Notes: generated by a model from the sequence alone, not told the origin. A DNA stretch of 64,000 nucleotides from Desulforamulus ruminis DSM 2154 (GCF_000215085.1 NC_015589.1:1736001-1800000); one strand, 5' to 3'. Counted from the first letter of the stretch, positions 25,220-34,938 are shown. Made by a program: numbers and translations.

Positions 25220-25978
25220 GTGATACATTTGTCAAAACAAGAAGAGGCGATCCAGCGCCTTAAAGTGAAACTGGGTTTCCGGTGGCATAACCCCGCGCTG
25301 CTTACCCAGGCCTTGACCCACAGCTCCTGTGTGCATGAAAGCAGGGGCCACGGGTTGTGTCATAACCAGCGTCTGGAGTTTCTGGGGGATGCGGTGCTGG
25401 AACTTTTGATTAGTGAACACCTTTATCAGATGTTTCCAGACCGGACCGAAGGAGAATTAACCAAAAAAAGGGCGGCTTCCGTTTGTGAACCTTCATTGGC
25501 CAAGGTTGCCCGGGGGTTGGATCTGGGCCGTTGCCTGCGCATGGGACGCGGAGAGGAACGTTCCGGCGGCCGGGAGCGGCCATCCATTCTGGCAGATGCC
25601 TTTGAAGCGTTGTTAGGAGCCATTTATCTGGATCAAGGACTGGAGGTCACACGAAAATTTGTGTTGGCCTGTCTTCAGCCGGTCATTGAAGATGTGGTGG
25701 CCGGACGATTGGATCGGGATTATAAAACCGAACTTCAGGAGACACTGCAGCAAACTTCTCCGGAACCCTTAAGCTATGTAATTATGAATGAAACCGGGCC
25801 GGATCATAATAAGACCTTTACGGCCGGGGTAATTTACCGGGGGCAGGTCATTGGCAGAGGGAACGGTCATTCCAAAAAAGAGGCTGAACAGCAGGCTGCC
25901 AAAGACGCTTTTGCGCACCTTGGGGTGATTCGGGCCGCTGTTCCCAAAAACGGCTCTACTTCTAAATTACCAGAGTAA
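25220..25978 (+). CDS. rnc: Ribonuclease III
   Basis: RNase III cleaves double-stranded RNA, including rRNA precursors. The N-terminal catalytic domain has the signature QRLEFLGDAVLELLISEHL near residue 53 and LADAFEALLGAIYLDQG near 122. The C-terminal domain binds dsRNA (DYKTELQETLQQ to KKEAEQQAAKDAF). The start is GTG 25220 or TTG 25229; the latter has a better-placed GGGTG. It precedes smc by 15 bp, as in Bacillus. Confidence 0.95.
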   Translation: MIHLSKQEEAIQRLKVKLGFRWHNPALLTQALTHSSCVHESRGHGLCHNQRLEFLGDAVLELLISEHLYQMFPDRTEGELTKKRAASVCEPSLAKVARGLDLGRCLRMGRGEERSGGRERPSILADAFEALLGAIYLDQGLEVTRKFVLACLQPVIEDVVAGRLDRDYKTELQETLQQTSPEPLSYVIMNETGPDHNKTFTAGVIYRGQVIGRGNGHSKKEAEQQAAKDAFAHLGVIRAAVPKNGSTSKLPE

Positions 25979-25993
25979 CGGGGGTTCGCTGTT

Positions 25994-28900
25994 TTGTGCT
26001 TAAAAAGATTGGAAATCCAAGGATTTAAATCCTTTCGTGAACGGATTAAGTTGGAATTGAGTCCGGGTCTGACCGTTGTGGTGGGCCCCAATGGCAGTGG
26101 GAAAAGCAATATTACCGATGCCATCAGTTGGTGTCTGGGAGAGCAGCGGGTCTCCAATCTAAGGGGCTCCCGCATGGAGGACGTCATTTTTGCAGGAAGC
26201 GACCAGCGGAAACCCGTCGGCATGGCCGAGGTGACGCTAACCCTGGATAACAGCGCCCGGCTGTTCCAGCTCCCTTACGAAGAAATCGCGGTTTCCCGGC
26301 GTTTTTACCGGTCCGGTGAAAGTGAATACTCGATTAACAAGGTCCCCTGCAGGCTCAAGGATATCCATGCCCTATTCATGGATACCGGTTTAGGCCGGGG
26401 GGCCTATTCACTTATCGGTCAGGGGAAAGTGGATGAAATATTGAGCAGCCGGCCGGAAGAGCGCCGGTCCATTATCGAAGAGGCGGCCGGAATTGTTAAA
26501 TACCGCCACCGCAAAGAAGAGGCGGTTCGGAAAATGCAGGGGGCGACCCAGGATTTAAACCGGGTGCTGGATATTATCTCGGAACTGGAAACCCGCCTGG
26601 AACCCCTTTCCCTTCAGGCTGAAAAGACAAGACAGTTCAACGACCTGCAAAAGGAACTGCGCAATTGGGAATTATCCCTCTTTAAACGGGATTGGGACGA
26701 TCTGCACAGCCGTCTTAAGGAGATCAAAGGCCAACTGGAGCTGGCGAAAAAAGAACTAAACCAGGAAAAACCTCTTTATCAGGAAAAATATGAGGAGACC
26801 AAAGGACGGTTAACGGCTTTGGAAGAGGCCGTCTCCGCCGCCAGGGAACAGGTTTTTGAACTGGATCGCTCCATTGAGAGACAGCAGAACCGGCTCACCC
26901 TCATTCAGGATCAAGCCGGTGTTCAGGGAGAGGAAGCCCGGCGGCTGCAACAGGAACTTCAGGAAGCCCGGGAGGGGGCCAAGAGGATCCTGGCGGAACA
27001 GGCCGGAGAACAGGAGAAATTAAACCAGATCCAAAAGGAAATGGACCATTCCCCGGATAAAGAATGGGAAAAGCAACTGACCGAAATGGAACAGGGCTTG
27101 AGTCGTAAGCAGGAGCAGCAGGAACAGCTTAATGGGGAAATGATTGATCAACTCAATGTGGTTGCCAACCACCGGGGCAATAAAAATCAAGCTGCGGACC
27201 GCAGAGAACAGTTAAACCAGCGGTTAAAGCATCTGGAGAGAATTGCCGGGGAGGCGGAGGCAAAGAAAAAGGGGCTCCAGGAGAATGTTGCTGAAAGCAC
27301 GGGGAAAATATCCCACCTGTTGGAGAGGAAAAAGCAAATTTCTCTGGACCAGGAGCACACGGAAAAAGAGCTAAAACAATCAGCCCTTGAACTGGACTCC
27401 CTACAGAAGCAGCGATCCACCGCCAAGGAAGAGCTGATTGCCCGGCAATCCCGGCTCAAGGTACTGGAAGAGCATTTTAAATCCCGCAGCGGTTTTATGC
27501 GGCCGGTGCGGGAGCTTTTGCGGGCCCCGGATGCGCCGGCGGGAATTTGCGGCACAGTGGTGGATTTAATTAAAGTTCCCGCCGGGTTTGAAACCGCCCT
27601 GGAAGCAGCCCTGGGAGGCGCCCTGCAGAATCTGGTTACGGAAACCTCCAACCAGGCTAAAGAAGCCATTGCCTTTCTAAAAAAGCGTCAGTTGGGCAGA
27701 GTGACCTTCCTGCCCCTGGATTCCCTGCGCCCGGCCCCGCCGGGAGAATGGGAAAAAAGGGCTCTGGACCTGCCGGGCATTGTGGGCCTGGCGGCCAAGC
27801 TGGTGGAAGTTGAACCCCGCTACCGTTCGGTTGTGGAACTGTTATTGGGCCGGCTGGTGGTGGCGGATACTCTGGAGAACGCCATAAAGGCCGCCCGGCG
27901 CACGGAGCAGCGTCTGCGCCTGGTGACCCTGACCGGGGAACTTTTTCATCCCGGGGGCTCCCTTTCCGGGGGCGGAGCGGTGAAGAATGCCGGAGGCCTG
28001 CTGCACACCCGCAGGGAAAGGGAGCAGTTGACTCAGGAAGTTCAGGAATTAAACCTCCGGGTGGAAGAGCTCACGGCGGCCTTGGCGGAAAAGCAAAGGA
28101 GTCAGCAGCATTTAACGGACCGGCTGCAGGAACTGCAGCGGGTGGAAGGGGCCCTGGAACTGGAAATTCAGGCCTGCCGGTTAAATTTGCAGCAGTCCCG
28201 GGAGGAACTGGACCGGGCGGATCAGCATGAACAGGAAAATCAGTGGGAAGCAGCCGGTGTTCAGGAAGAGCTGGCACGTTGGGCCCAAAGGGAGTTAAAG
28301 GCGGCAGAAGATCTGGCTGCCGCAGAAGCACAGTTGGCAGCCCTGCAGGATCAACTGACGGAGACTCAGGAAGAACTGGCTTCTTTGAGGAAGCGGAAGT
28401 CGGAGCTGGAACAAACCGTACAGCAGATGAGAATTCACCGGGCGGAACGCCGCCAGGAACTGCTTGGTCTGCAAAAAATCCTGGAACGGCTGCAAAAAGA
28501 ATTGAACGAGAAAAACTTGTTTATAGCAACCGCTGAGGAAAACCTGGGGAACCTGAGCCGGAAAACCGCCGAACTGGGAGCTCAGGAAGAACAGATCCGT
28601 CAGGAGCTGTACCGCATGGATCAGGAACGAACCCGGGCGGTGCAAGGGCTGGCCGGAAAACAAAAGCAACGGGAGGCCTTGGCGCAAGAGGTTCGGCAGT
28701 TGGAGGAAAAATTAGAACAACTCCAGGAACAGTGGCTGCAAAACAATCAAAGGGTTCATCATTTGGAACTGCAGCAGGAACGGCTGCAAGCGGAACTGGA
28801 ATTTTTGTCTTCCCGGTTTTTGGAAAAAGGCATTGAAGATCCGGCGGATTTGGTGGTGGAGCCGGTTGCCAATAAAAAACAAGCCCGTTGGGAAATCCAG

Positions 28901-29545
28901 CGGTTAAAAGAGCAGTTGGAGGCCATTGGCCCTATCAACCCCGGAGCCGAGGAGGAATACCGGGAAGTGACCGAAAGGCATGCCTTTCTCCTGGGACAGA
29001 AAAATGATTTGGAGGAAAGCCATCGGTCCCTGGAACAATTGATCGGGGAATTAAACCGTTTGATGGCCAGCCAGTTCGTACAGGCCTTCACCATCATTAA
29101 CAAGAATTTTGACCGGGTATTTCAGCAGCTTTTTGGTGGCGGCGGCGCTTCCATGACTCTGACCGAAGAAGATTCCCTGACCTGCGGCATTGAAATTATG
29201 GCCCGGCCGCCGGGCAAAAAAAATCAAAACCTTTCCCTGCTGTCCGGCGGAGAGAGGGCCCTGACGGCCATTGCCCTGCTGTTTGCCATCTTAGAATATA
29301 AACCCAGCCCTTTCTGTGTGCTGGATGAAATTGAGGCTTCCCTGGATGAAGCCAATGTTCGCCGTTTTGCAGATTACCTGGCCAATACCTCCGGTGAAGT
29401 ACAGTTTATTGTTATCAGCCACCGGAAAGGAACCATGGAAAAGGCCGACACCCTGTTCGGGGTAACCATGGATGGCACCGGGGTCACGCAGTTGCTGTCC
29501 TTGTCCCTGGATGAGTATAAACAGAGCGGCAAACGCCTGGCCTAA
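25994..29545 (+). CDS. smc: Chromosome segregation protein SMC
   Basis: SMC is the ATPase subunit of bacterial condensin. The 1183-residue protein has the usual five parts. The N-terminal head carries GPNGSGKSNITDAISWCLGE. Two long coiled coils, rich in Gln/Glu/Leu, flank a hinge at about residues 495-665 (ending near GELFHPGGSLSGGG). The C-terminal head carries the signature LSGGERALTAIALLFAI and Walker B CVLDEIEASLDEANV. The start is TTG 25994 (CLKRLEIQGFKSF). The rnc-smc-ftsY order matches Bacillus. Confidence 0.97.
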   Translation: MCLKRLEIQGFKSFRERIKLELSPGLTVVVGPNGSGKSNITDAISWCLGEQRVSNLRGSRMEDVIFAGSDQRKPVGMAEVTLTLDNSARLFQLPYEEIAVSRRFYRSGESEYSINKVPCRLKDIHALFMDTGLGRGAYSLIGQGKVDEILSSRPEERRSIIEEAAGIVKYRHRKEEAVRKMQGATQDLNRVLDIISELETRLEPLSLQAEKTRQFNDLQKELRNWELSLFKRDWDDLHSRLKEIKGQLELAKKELNQEKPLYQEKYEETKGRLTALEEAVSAAREQVFELDRSIERQQNRLTLIQDQAGVQGEEARRLQQELQEAREGAKRILAEQAGEQEKLNQIQKEMDHSPDKEWEKQLTEMEQGLSRKQEQQEQLNGEMIDQLNVVANHRGNKNQAADRREQLNQRLKHLERIAGEAEAKKKGLQENVAESTGKISHLLERKKQISLDQEHTEKELKQSALELDSLQKQRSTAKEELIARQSRLKVLEEHFKSRSGFMRPVRELLRAPDAPAGICGTVVDLIKVPAGFETALEAALGGALQNLVTETSNQAKEAIAFLKKRQLGRVTFLPLDSLRPAPPGEWEKRALDLPGIVGLAAKLVEVEPRYRSVVELLLGRLVVADTLENAIKAARRTEQRLRLVTLTGELFHPGGSLSGGGAVKNAGGLLHTRREREQLTQEVQELNLRVEELTAALAEKQRSQQHLTDRLQELQRVEGALELEIQACRLNLQQSREELDRADQHEQENQWEAAGVQEELARWAQRELKAAEDLAAAEAQLAALQDQLTETQEELASLRKRKSELEQTVQQMRIHRAERRQELLGLQKILERLQKELNEKNLFIATAEENLGNLSRKTAELGAQEEQIRQELYRMDQERTRAVQGLAGKQKQREALAQEVRQLEEKLEQLQEQWLQNNQRVHHLELQQERLQAELEFLSSRFLEKGIEDPADLVVEPVANKKQARWEIQRLKEQLEAIGPINPGAEEEYREVTERHAFLLGQKNDLEESHRSLEQLIGELNRLMASQFVQAFTIINKNFDRVFQQLFGGGGASMTLTEEDSLTCGIEIMARPPGKKNQNLSLLSGGERALTAIALLFAILEYKPSPFCVLDEIEASLDEANVRRFADYLANTSGEVQFIVISHRKGTMEKADTLFGVTMDGTGVTQLLSLSLDEYKQSGKRLA

Positions 29546-29646
29546 TTTACAGCCGGCCCATGGTTGACAGGGCCTTTTAATAGGCATTATAGTAGGGACA
29601 GGCCGTGTCTTGAAAGCGGTCCAAAGTGTTCTGGGAGGTAGGATCA

Positions 29647-30576
29647 GTGGGCTTTTTTAATCGTTTAAAGGAAAGTTTAACCAAAACACGGGAATCCTTT
29701 GTGGAAAAGATCGACCAGGTGGTTACCGGTCGTAAAGGCATTGACGAAGAGCTTTATGAAGAACTGGAAGAGGTATTAATTCAGGCTGATGTGGGTGTAA
29801 ATACCGCCATGACCCTGGTGGAGCGGGTTCGTAAGGGAGTAAAGGCCCGCAACGTGCAGGAGGCTTACCGGTTAAAAGATATTTTTCAGGAAGAGCTGGA
29901 ATATCTGATGGGGGAAAAGATTTCTCCCATTCAGTTGAACCCAGAAGGCCCCACGGTGATCATGGTGGTTGGGGTCAACGGAGTGGGCAAAACCACTACC
30001 ATCGGGAAACTGGCCCATAATTACAAAGAACAGGGCAAAAAGGTGCTGCTGGCTGCCGGAGACACCTTCCGGGCGGCGGCCATTGATCAACTGGAAATAT
30101 GGGCTCAGCGGGTGGGGGTGGATATCATCAAACACCAGGAGGGCTCCGATCCCGGGGCGGTGGCTTATGACGCCGTCCACGCGGCCCGTTCAAGAAAGGC
30201 CGATATTTTGTTGATTGATACCGCGGGCCGCCTGCATAACAAGAGCAACCTGATGGATGAACTAAGAAAAGTTTACAAGGTGATTGCCCGGGAACTTCCG
30301 GGAGCGCCCCACGAAGTCTTGCTGATACTGGATGCCACCACCGGCCAAAACGCCTTGAACCAGACCAAAATATTTAGCGAGGCGGTCCATGTGACCGGCA
30401 TTGCCTTAACCAAATTAGACGGCACGGCCAAGGGCGGCGTGGTTACCGCCATTGTAACCGAGATGGCCATACCCGTGAAGCTTATTGGCATTGGGGAAGG
30501 GATGGATGACCTAAAACAGTTTAACCCCAAGGATTTTATCGATGCCCTCTATGGTGTAAACAAGGAGGACCAATAA
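29647..30576 (+). CDS. ftsY: Signal recognition particle receptor FtsY
   Basis: FtsY is the SRP receptor GTPase that delivers ribosome-nascent chains to the Sec translocon. The helical N domain is followed by the G domain with GVNGVGKTTTIGKLA near residue 110, the DTAGR motif near 190 and TKLDGTAKGG. The acidic A domain of proteobacteria is absent, as usual in Firmicutes. GTG 29647 has GGGAGGTAGG upstream and gives 309 residues; the earlier frame opening at 29626 lacks a site. Confidence 0.95.
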   Translation: MGFFNRLKESLTKTRESFVEKIDQVVTGRKGIDEELYEELEEVLIQADVGVNTAMTLVERVRKGVKARNVQEAYRLKDIFQEELEYLMGEKISPIQLNPEGPTVIMVVGVNGVGKTTTIGKLAHNYKEQGKKVLLAAGDTFRAAAIDQLEIWAQRVGVDIIKHQEGSDPGAVAYDAVHAARSRKADILLIDTAGRLHNKSNLMDELRKVYKVIARELPGAPHEVLLILDATTGQNALNQTKIFSEAVHVTGIALTKLDGTAKGGVVTAIVTEMAIPVKLIGIGEGMDDLKQFNPKDFIDALYGVNKEDQ

Positions 30577-30588
30577 GAACGGAAGCCA

Positions 30589-30620
30589 GCGGGCCGCGGT
30601 TATTTTAACGGCCCGCTTTT
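30589..30620 (+). terminator. Terminator of the fapR-ftsY operon
   Basis: GCGGGCCG (30589-30596) pairs with CGGCCCGC (30609-30616), followed by TTTT. It lies 13 bp after the ftsY stop. The 230 bp up to 30854 contain no gene I can support. Confidence 0.8.
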
Positions 30621-30854
30621 ACATGGGATGATAATAAAAAGACTGTAAGAACCAGACAGCCTTCGTGTCGTAGAGAAAAATTACTCTCTTTATTGGTAAA
30701 GCATAAAATTCAGGAATACACCCCCTGTAATGAATGACCAGCCACTTTTCAATGGTTTTATTAATATTTGCTAATTTGTTAGAATAATATAGAGATAAGC
30801 GGGCAATAGCCCGTAGTTTAATTTTAAAAAATAAAGGAGAGTGGTCCCGTCATT

Positions 30855-32195
30855 ATGGGTGACGACACGTCATTCAGTATTATGCTGGTGATGAAGATTT
30901 TGCTGGCTCTTTTTCTGGTGTTTTTAAACGGCCTCTTTGTGGCGGCGGAGTTTTCCTTTGTCAAGGTGAGACCCACCCGGCTGGCCCAATTAATTGCCGA
31001 AGGAAACCGGAGAGCCAAGGATGCGCAGGTTTGTGTCAATAACATTGATACCTACCTTTCGGTCTGCCAGTTGGGTATTACCCTGTCCAGCCTGGGTCTG
31101 GGCTGGTTAGGGGAGCCGGTGGTGGCCAAATTATTGGAACCCCTGCTGTATTCCCTGGGCATGACTTCATCAACAGCGCTGCATTCTGTTTCTTTTGTAG
31201 TTGCTTTTGCACTGGTGACCTTTTTGCATGTGGTGTTCGGGGAACTGGTGCCCAAGTCGCTGGCCATCCAGCGGGCGGAAAGTGTTACCCTGTGGCTGGC
31301 CGGACCCATGCGGATGTTTTATTATCCCTTTTACCCGGGAATTGTACTGTTTAACGGTACGGCCAACCGGATTTTACGGAAGCTGGGGGTTCAGCCGGCC
31401 AGCGAGCACGAGGAAAGCCATAGTGAAGAAGAACTGCAGATGCTGGTTTCCGAGAGTTATAAAGGAGGGCATCTGGATAAAAACGAATGGCGTTTGCTCC
31501 AGAATGTATTTGAATTTGAAAGGCGGGTGGCCAGGGAGGTTATGGTACCGCGTCCGGATGTGGTCTTTCTGGACCGGGAAAAGTCCCTGGAAGAAAATCT
31601 GGAAATCGCCCGCAACACGGAACACACCCGTTTTCCGCTGATCGACGGCGACAGCGATCATGTGGTGGGGCTGGTACACATTAAAGACCTCTTTCGTTTG
31701 CAGTCCGGTTCCACTATGGATCAGGTGAAACGCAACATCATGATGGTGCCCGAGGGCATTCCTCTGGACCGACTGTTGAGGCAGTTTCAGCAGAACCACG
31801 AGCATATGGCGGTGGTGGTGGACGAATACGGCGGTACCAGCGGGATTATCACCATGGAGAATGTACTGGAAGAACTGGTGGGGGAAATTCAAGACGAGTT
31901 CGACCAGGAATGTCCCCAGGTGACCACGGAAAAAGAAGGAACCTTCATCGTAGATGGCAGGATGCTCCTGGAAGAAGCATCCGAGATGTTCTGCCTGCCG
32001 GTGGATGAAGAAGAAGAATACGATACCCTGGGGGGCTTTGTTTTTGGCAAACTGGGCAAGCGCCCCAGGGTGGGTGATGTGGTGGAACTGCCGGAACACC
32101 AATTGGAGGTGGCCGAAATGCAGGGCCTGCGCATTCACCGCATTCGTTTAATGATTATAAATAAAAATCTTTGCCAGGACGTACTGGCATCCTAG
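30855..32195 (+). CDS. CNNM/CBS-domain membrane protein (hemolysin/CorC-like family)
   Basis: This 446-residue protein has the layout of the UPF0053/TlyC family. An N-terminal CNNM membrane domain of about four segments (residues 8-150) includes FLNGLFVAAEFSFVKVR and FGELVPKSLAIQRAE. Then come a CBS pair (REVMVPRPDVVFLDR, MAVVVDEYGGTSGIITMEN) and a C-terminal transporter-associated domain (EYDTLGGFVFGKLGKRP). Members take part in magnesium or other cation export and resistance; a true haemolysin function is unlikely. The gene has its own terminator and is the last host gene before the prophage. Confidence 0.9.
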   Translation: MGDDTSFSIMLVMKILLALFLVFLNGLFVAAEFSFVKVRPTRLAQLIAEGNRRAKDAQVCVNNIDTYLSVCQLGITLSSLGLGWLGEPVVAKLLEPLLYSLGMTSSTALHSVSFVVAFALVTFLHVVFGELVPKSLAIQRAESVTLWLAGPMRMFYYPFYPGIVLFNGTANRILRKLGVQPASEHEESHSEEELQMLVSESYKGGHLDKNEWRLLQNVFEFERRVAREVMVPRPDVVFLDREKSLEENLEIARNTEHTRFPLIDGDSDHVVGLVHIKDLFRLQSGSTMDQVKRNIMMVPEGIPLDRLLRQFQQNHEHMAVVVDEYGGTSGIITMENVLEELVGEIQDEFDQECPQVTTEKEGTFIVDGRMLLEEASEMFCLPVDEEEEYDTLGGFVFGKLGKRPRVGDVVELPEHQLEVAEMQGLRIHRIRLMIINKNLCQDVLAS

Positions 32196-32196
32196 C

Positions 32197-32225
32197 AGCT
32201 CCGGGCCAAAGCCCGGAGCTTTTTG
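32197..32225 (+). terminator. Terminator after the CNNM/CBS gene
   Basis: AGCTCCGGGC (32197-32206), loop CAAA and GCCCGGAGCT (32211-32220) form a perfect stem, followed by TTTTT. It marks the end of the host transcription unit 115 bp before the prophage end. Confidence 0.85.
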
Positions 32226-32340
32226 CTTTCGCAAAAGGATGATTACCGCGAACTAATACTATTTTAAATAACGTCAGGTTGTTAAAAGGACTTTTGAATA
32301 GGCATGGAGAAGATTGATTTGAATTTTCTTTGAGTAATTT

Positions 32341-32352
32341 TTGTCGTCGATC
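32341..32352 (+). repeat. Prophage terminal inverted repeat, virion-right end
   Basis: TTGTCGTCGATC matches the complement of 63956-63967 exactly. GCAAAAGAT at 32371-32379 recurs inverted at 63906-63914, and further GCAAAA copies at 32383 and 32405 may be transposase-binding sites. Confidence 0.75.
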
Positions 32353-32494
32353 GTAGGTAGTTGTAGCTTCGCAAAAGATTCTGCAAAAAATCTCACCTGA
32401 TTTTGCAAAACATTTTGCCAAACCACTGCATAAATTTTCATCGTACCCTCCCGGCAACCCGAGAGGGTACTCTGTTTTTTTGTGAGACTTTTTG

Positions 32495-33220
32495 TTATGC
32501 AATGTTCACCGTTTGTGTCTTTTCATTCCACTCCACCGTCCGTCCCAGAGCTTCCGCTAATGCCCTCACTGGGGCATAAGACCGGTCCGCAATCAGCATG
32601 CCCGTTAACACCTGGCCATCTACAATAATCCTCACGGTTCCGGGTTGAACCGGTTCAGGCAGCTCCACGCCCAGGTAATTGGCGATTCCATGGGCAATAG
32701 CTGTGGCGGTTAACTCCTGAAAGGCAGCATACCCCAGCAAATTCTCTTCCCCTGGATTGCTGATAAACGCTATTTCCACCAGACAGGCGGGCATATTGGT
32801 TTCTTTAAGCACTGCAAAATTATCGGTTTTAATGCCTCTATCCGGGAGGCACAAGACAGGAATTACAGAGTCGTGCACAGCCTTGGCTAGGGCATTCCCC
32901 TGGATACTTCCAGGATAATGGTATACTTCTGTACCCTTGGCGGTATTGTTTTTGGCGCTATTGCAGTGAATGGACACAAACACATCGGCTTCAGCCTGGT
33001 TGGCCAGCCTAGCCCTGGCAGAGAGGTCGGCGCTGGTGGTACTGCCAAGGGCTGTATCACTATCCCGGGTCAACCTCGCGTCGATACCGGCTCCCCGAAG
33101 TAGTGTGGCCACTTGTTTGGCTACCGCCAAGGTGACTGCCTTTTCCTGCAGCCCCTTGGACCCTACAGCGCCGGGATCATACCCGCCGTGGCCTGGATCT
33201 ATGACGATGATCTTTCTCAT
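32495..33220 (-). CDS. N-acetylmuramoyl-L-alanine amidase (endolysin)
   Basis: This is the lysis enzyme of the prophage. The Amidase_3 catalytic domain carries zinc ligands in DPGHGGYDPGAVG (His11), the Glu26 region, SIHCNSA and the catalytic-Glu segment CLVEIAFISNPGEE. After about residue 185 a short copper-amine-oxidase-like repeat (RIIVDGQVLTGMLIADRSYAPV) probably binds the wall; it is common in clostridial amidases. There is no signal peptide, so release depends on the holin encoded 20 kb away at 52907-53332. It is the last gene of the late region. Confidence 0.92.
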   Translation of the reverse strand: MRKIIVIDPGHGGYDPGAVGSKGLQEKAVTLAVAKQVATLLRGAGIDARLTRDSDTALGSTTSADLSARARLANQAEADVFVSIHCNSAKNNTAKGTEVYHYPGSIQGNALAKAVHDSVIPVLCLPDRGIKTDNFAVLKETNMPACLVEIAFISNPGEENLLGYAAFQELTATAIAHGIANYLGVELPEPVQPGTVRIIVDGQVLTGMLIADRSYAPVRALAEALGRTVEWNEKTQTVNIA

Positions 33221-33234
33221 TATTTCCTTTCCCC

Positions 33235-33405
33235 CTATAACTCAGGAATAAATACCTTATCTATCTGCGCATATGAGAATGCCTTGCTTCTCGTTTCAAC
33301 AGCTTGCTTAATGGCAGAAAGAGCTTCTTCATAAGTCTCTTTAGGATCTGTGTATTTTATGGGTTTTTTGTCTTCGTTATAAAAAACAGCAACATATTTG
33401 GATGG
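33235..33405 (-). pseudogene. Open frame without start codon (about 56 codons)
   Basis: Between a TAA at 33406-33408 and TAG at 33235-33237 the minus strand reads a protein-like frame: KYVAVFYNEDKKPIKYTD, then ETYEEALSAIKQAVETRSK, ending DKVFIPEL. It is in the same frame as the small gene just upstream, separated only by two stops 15 bases apart, and has no usable start codon. It is either the remains of a small gene whose start was lost or a former C-terminal extension of the upstream gene. Confidence 0.45.
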
Positions 33406-33420
33406 TTAATGCTGCACAAT

Positions 33421-33594
33421 TTAAGTCTGTTGTTCGGCATCAAGAAATTTATTGATCTGTGGATCATACCTTTTGCCGATAAGCAACAAGTCATTTTCCT
33501 CAACGGCTATAACATAATCACTTATTTGCACATCATCGATTACTACTGCTACCGTATGACAAATCATATCATCAGTTAATTGAGCAACGATCAT
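33421..33594 (-). CDS. Small phage protein after the tail fibre
   Basis: This 57-residue protein (MIVAQLTDDMICHTVAVVID...) starts at ATG 33594 with AGGTGG 6 bp upstream, overlapping nothing in frame. The start lies 12 bp after the stop of the tail fibre gene. Small proteins of this sort often follow tail fibres as fibre-assembly or attachment factors, but no family was recognised. It is A+T-rich like the fibre C-terminus. Confidence 0.6.
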   Translation of the reverse strand: MIVAQLTDDMICHTVAVVIDDVQISDYVIAVEENDLLLIGKRYDPQINKFLDAEQQT

Positions 33595-33605
33595 AATAAC
33601 ACCAC

Positions 33606-34925
33606 CTAGATAGTAATGACATACACCCCGTATTCTATGCCAACTCCCCACGAACTACCCCACGGACGATAAAATTGTATATTACTTGCATCATAAAGTG
33701 TAACTACAAAGTCCCTTGAACCAATATACTCATATATGTCATTTGCATTATTTGACACACTTGCATAAGTATATGGTACTATAAATGTTCTATCTACGTT
33801 TATGGGACTTATAGTTATCAATTTACTTTGACTACTTGCATCTATATACCCGCTACCACTATAGTACGCAACAGCTAAATTACTGAATTCAACGACAGTC
33901 CATCCTATAATAATGTTACCTTTCCCTAGATATTTATCTCTAGTAGATAAGGTTAAAGTAGTTGGTGATTCTAGCTTTGGTATTGGCTTCCTGGTCGGTG
34001 AAAAACCATAGGTAGTATCTCTAACATCTTGTACAAAGGTTAGCAGCACAATTGTTTTAGATACGTCAACGCTACCGATAGTGACACTAACACTAGCACT
34101 ATTACTGCTGATTGTCGACGTCCCTTTTTGTATAGACCTGATGCCGCTTGGTATTAAGCTGCCAGCAATACCAAATATATCAACTCCGGTCTTGATGTTA
34201 GCGGATATTAAATCTGCATCACCTTTAACAATACCACCTGAAACATACCCTGCTGGTATGTTTTGATCAACTATCCCTGGTATAAATGTTGGTGCACCAC
34301 GATTCGGCATCGTGCCTGCCGTACCTGCAATGGTAGTTCCGATCAGCACCTTTGATGCATCGAAGGTTACCGCAGCCACCCTACCGCTGCCGTTATGGTA
34401 TCCTTGTGCAATGGTTTGGGCAGCAGGTCCGGGAGTAATATTCGCTGCCCCCCGGTTAGGCATGGTTCCGGTGAGCGTTGACCCGGTGCTGTTAATAAAC
34501 GTTTTCCCCGTCAGCACATCCCCAACCACCGCTGTGCCAGCGGGCGTTACTCCGGTATTAATCTGCCCAATTTTCGTGGCCAACTGTGGAAAAGTGTCAC
34601 TACCACTTGCGGGCACCCCTTTGTCAGTAATGGCGGTAGCAACCTGATTCTTACCATCACTGACAGAGGTAAAAAGCTCCGCCAAGGCTCCTTCCACATC
34701 AGTGGCCGTGAAATGGTTTCCTGTGTCAGCTACTGAAATATTACTTGCCTTGTGCCGATGAGACGAATCGGCCAAATGCGCAGTAAGGGCCGCATCCTGA
34801 GCGGCTTTGTCCTGGTCGATTTTGTCCCAGTTTTCATTCAGATGACGCTCAACATCAAAATACTCGTTTCCATCTGCGACGGGGTCAATCTTCAGTAAAT
34901 TTAAGTTTTGGGTGTTTGTAGCCAT
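33606..34925 (-). CDS. Phage tail fibre protein
   Basis: This 439-residue fibre has a baseplate-binding start (ENWDKIDQDKAAQDAALTAH), a collagen-free shaft and a repeated module GTMPNRGA near residues 152 and 212, each followed by an ITPGP/FIPGI segment. This is a repeat type common in fibres of Gram-positive phages. The last 180 residues are rich in Ser, Thr and Tyr and encoded by clearly A+T-richer DNA, which suits a host-receptor domain that is exchanged between phages. It follows the DUF2313 tail gene directly. It corresponds in position to Mu S. Confidence 0.8.
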   Translation of the reverse strand: MATNTQNLNLLKIDPVADGNEYFDVERHLNENWDKIDQDKAAQDAALTAHLADSSHRHKASNISVADTGNHFTATDVEGALAELFTSVSDGKNQVATAITDKGVPASGSDTFPQLATKIGQINTGVTPAGTAVVGDVLTGKTFINSTGSTLTGTMPNRGAANITPGPAAQTIAQGYHNGSGRVAAVTFDASKVLIGTTIAGTAGTMPNRGAPTFIPGIVDQNIPAGYVSGGIVKGDADLISANIKTGVDIFGIAGSLIPSGIRSIQKGTSTISSNSASVSVTIGSVDVSKTIVLLTFVQDVRDTTYGFSPTRKPIPKLESPTTLTLSTRDKYLGKGNIIIGWTVVEFSNLAVAYYSGSGYIDASSQSKLITISPINVDRTFIVPYTYASVSNNANDIYEYIGSRDFVVTLYDASNIQFYRPWGSSWGVGIEYGVYVITI

Positions 34926-34938
34926 TTGCTAACCCCCT

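Noticed and set aside
33304-33579. A 91-codon hydrophobic open frame on the plus strand
   Set aside because: It is antisense to the two small frames after the tail fibre; its hydrophobic look comes from complementary A/T-rich codons and no ribosome site precedes it.
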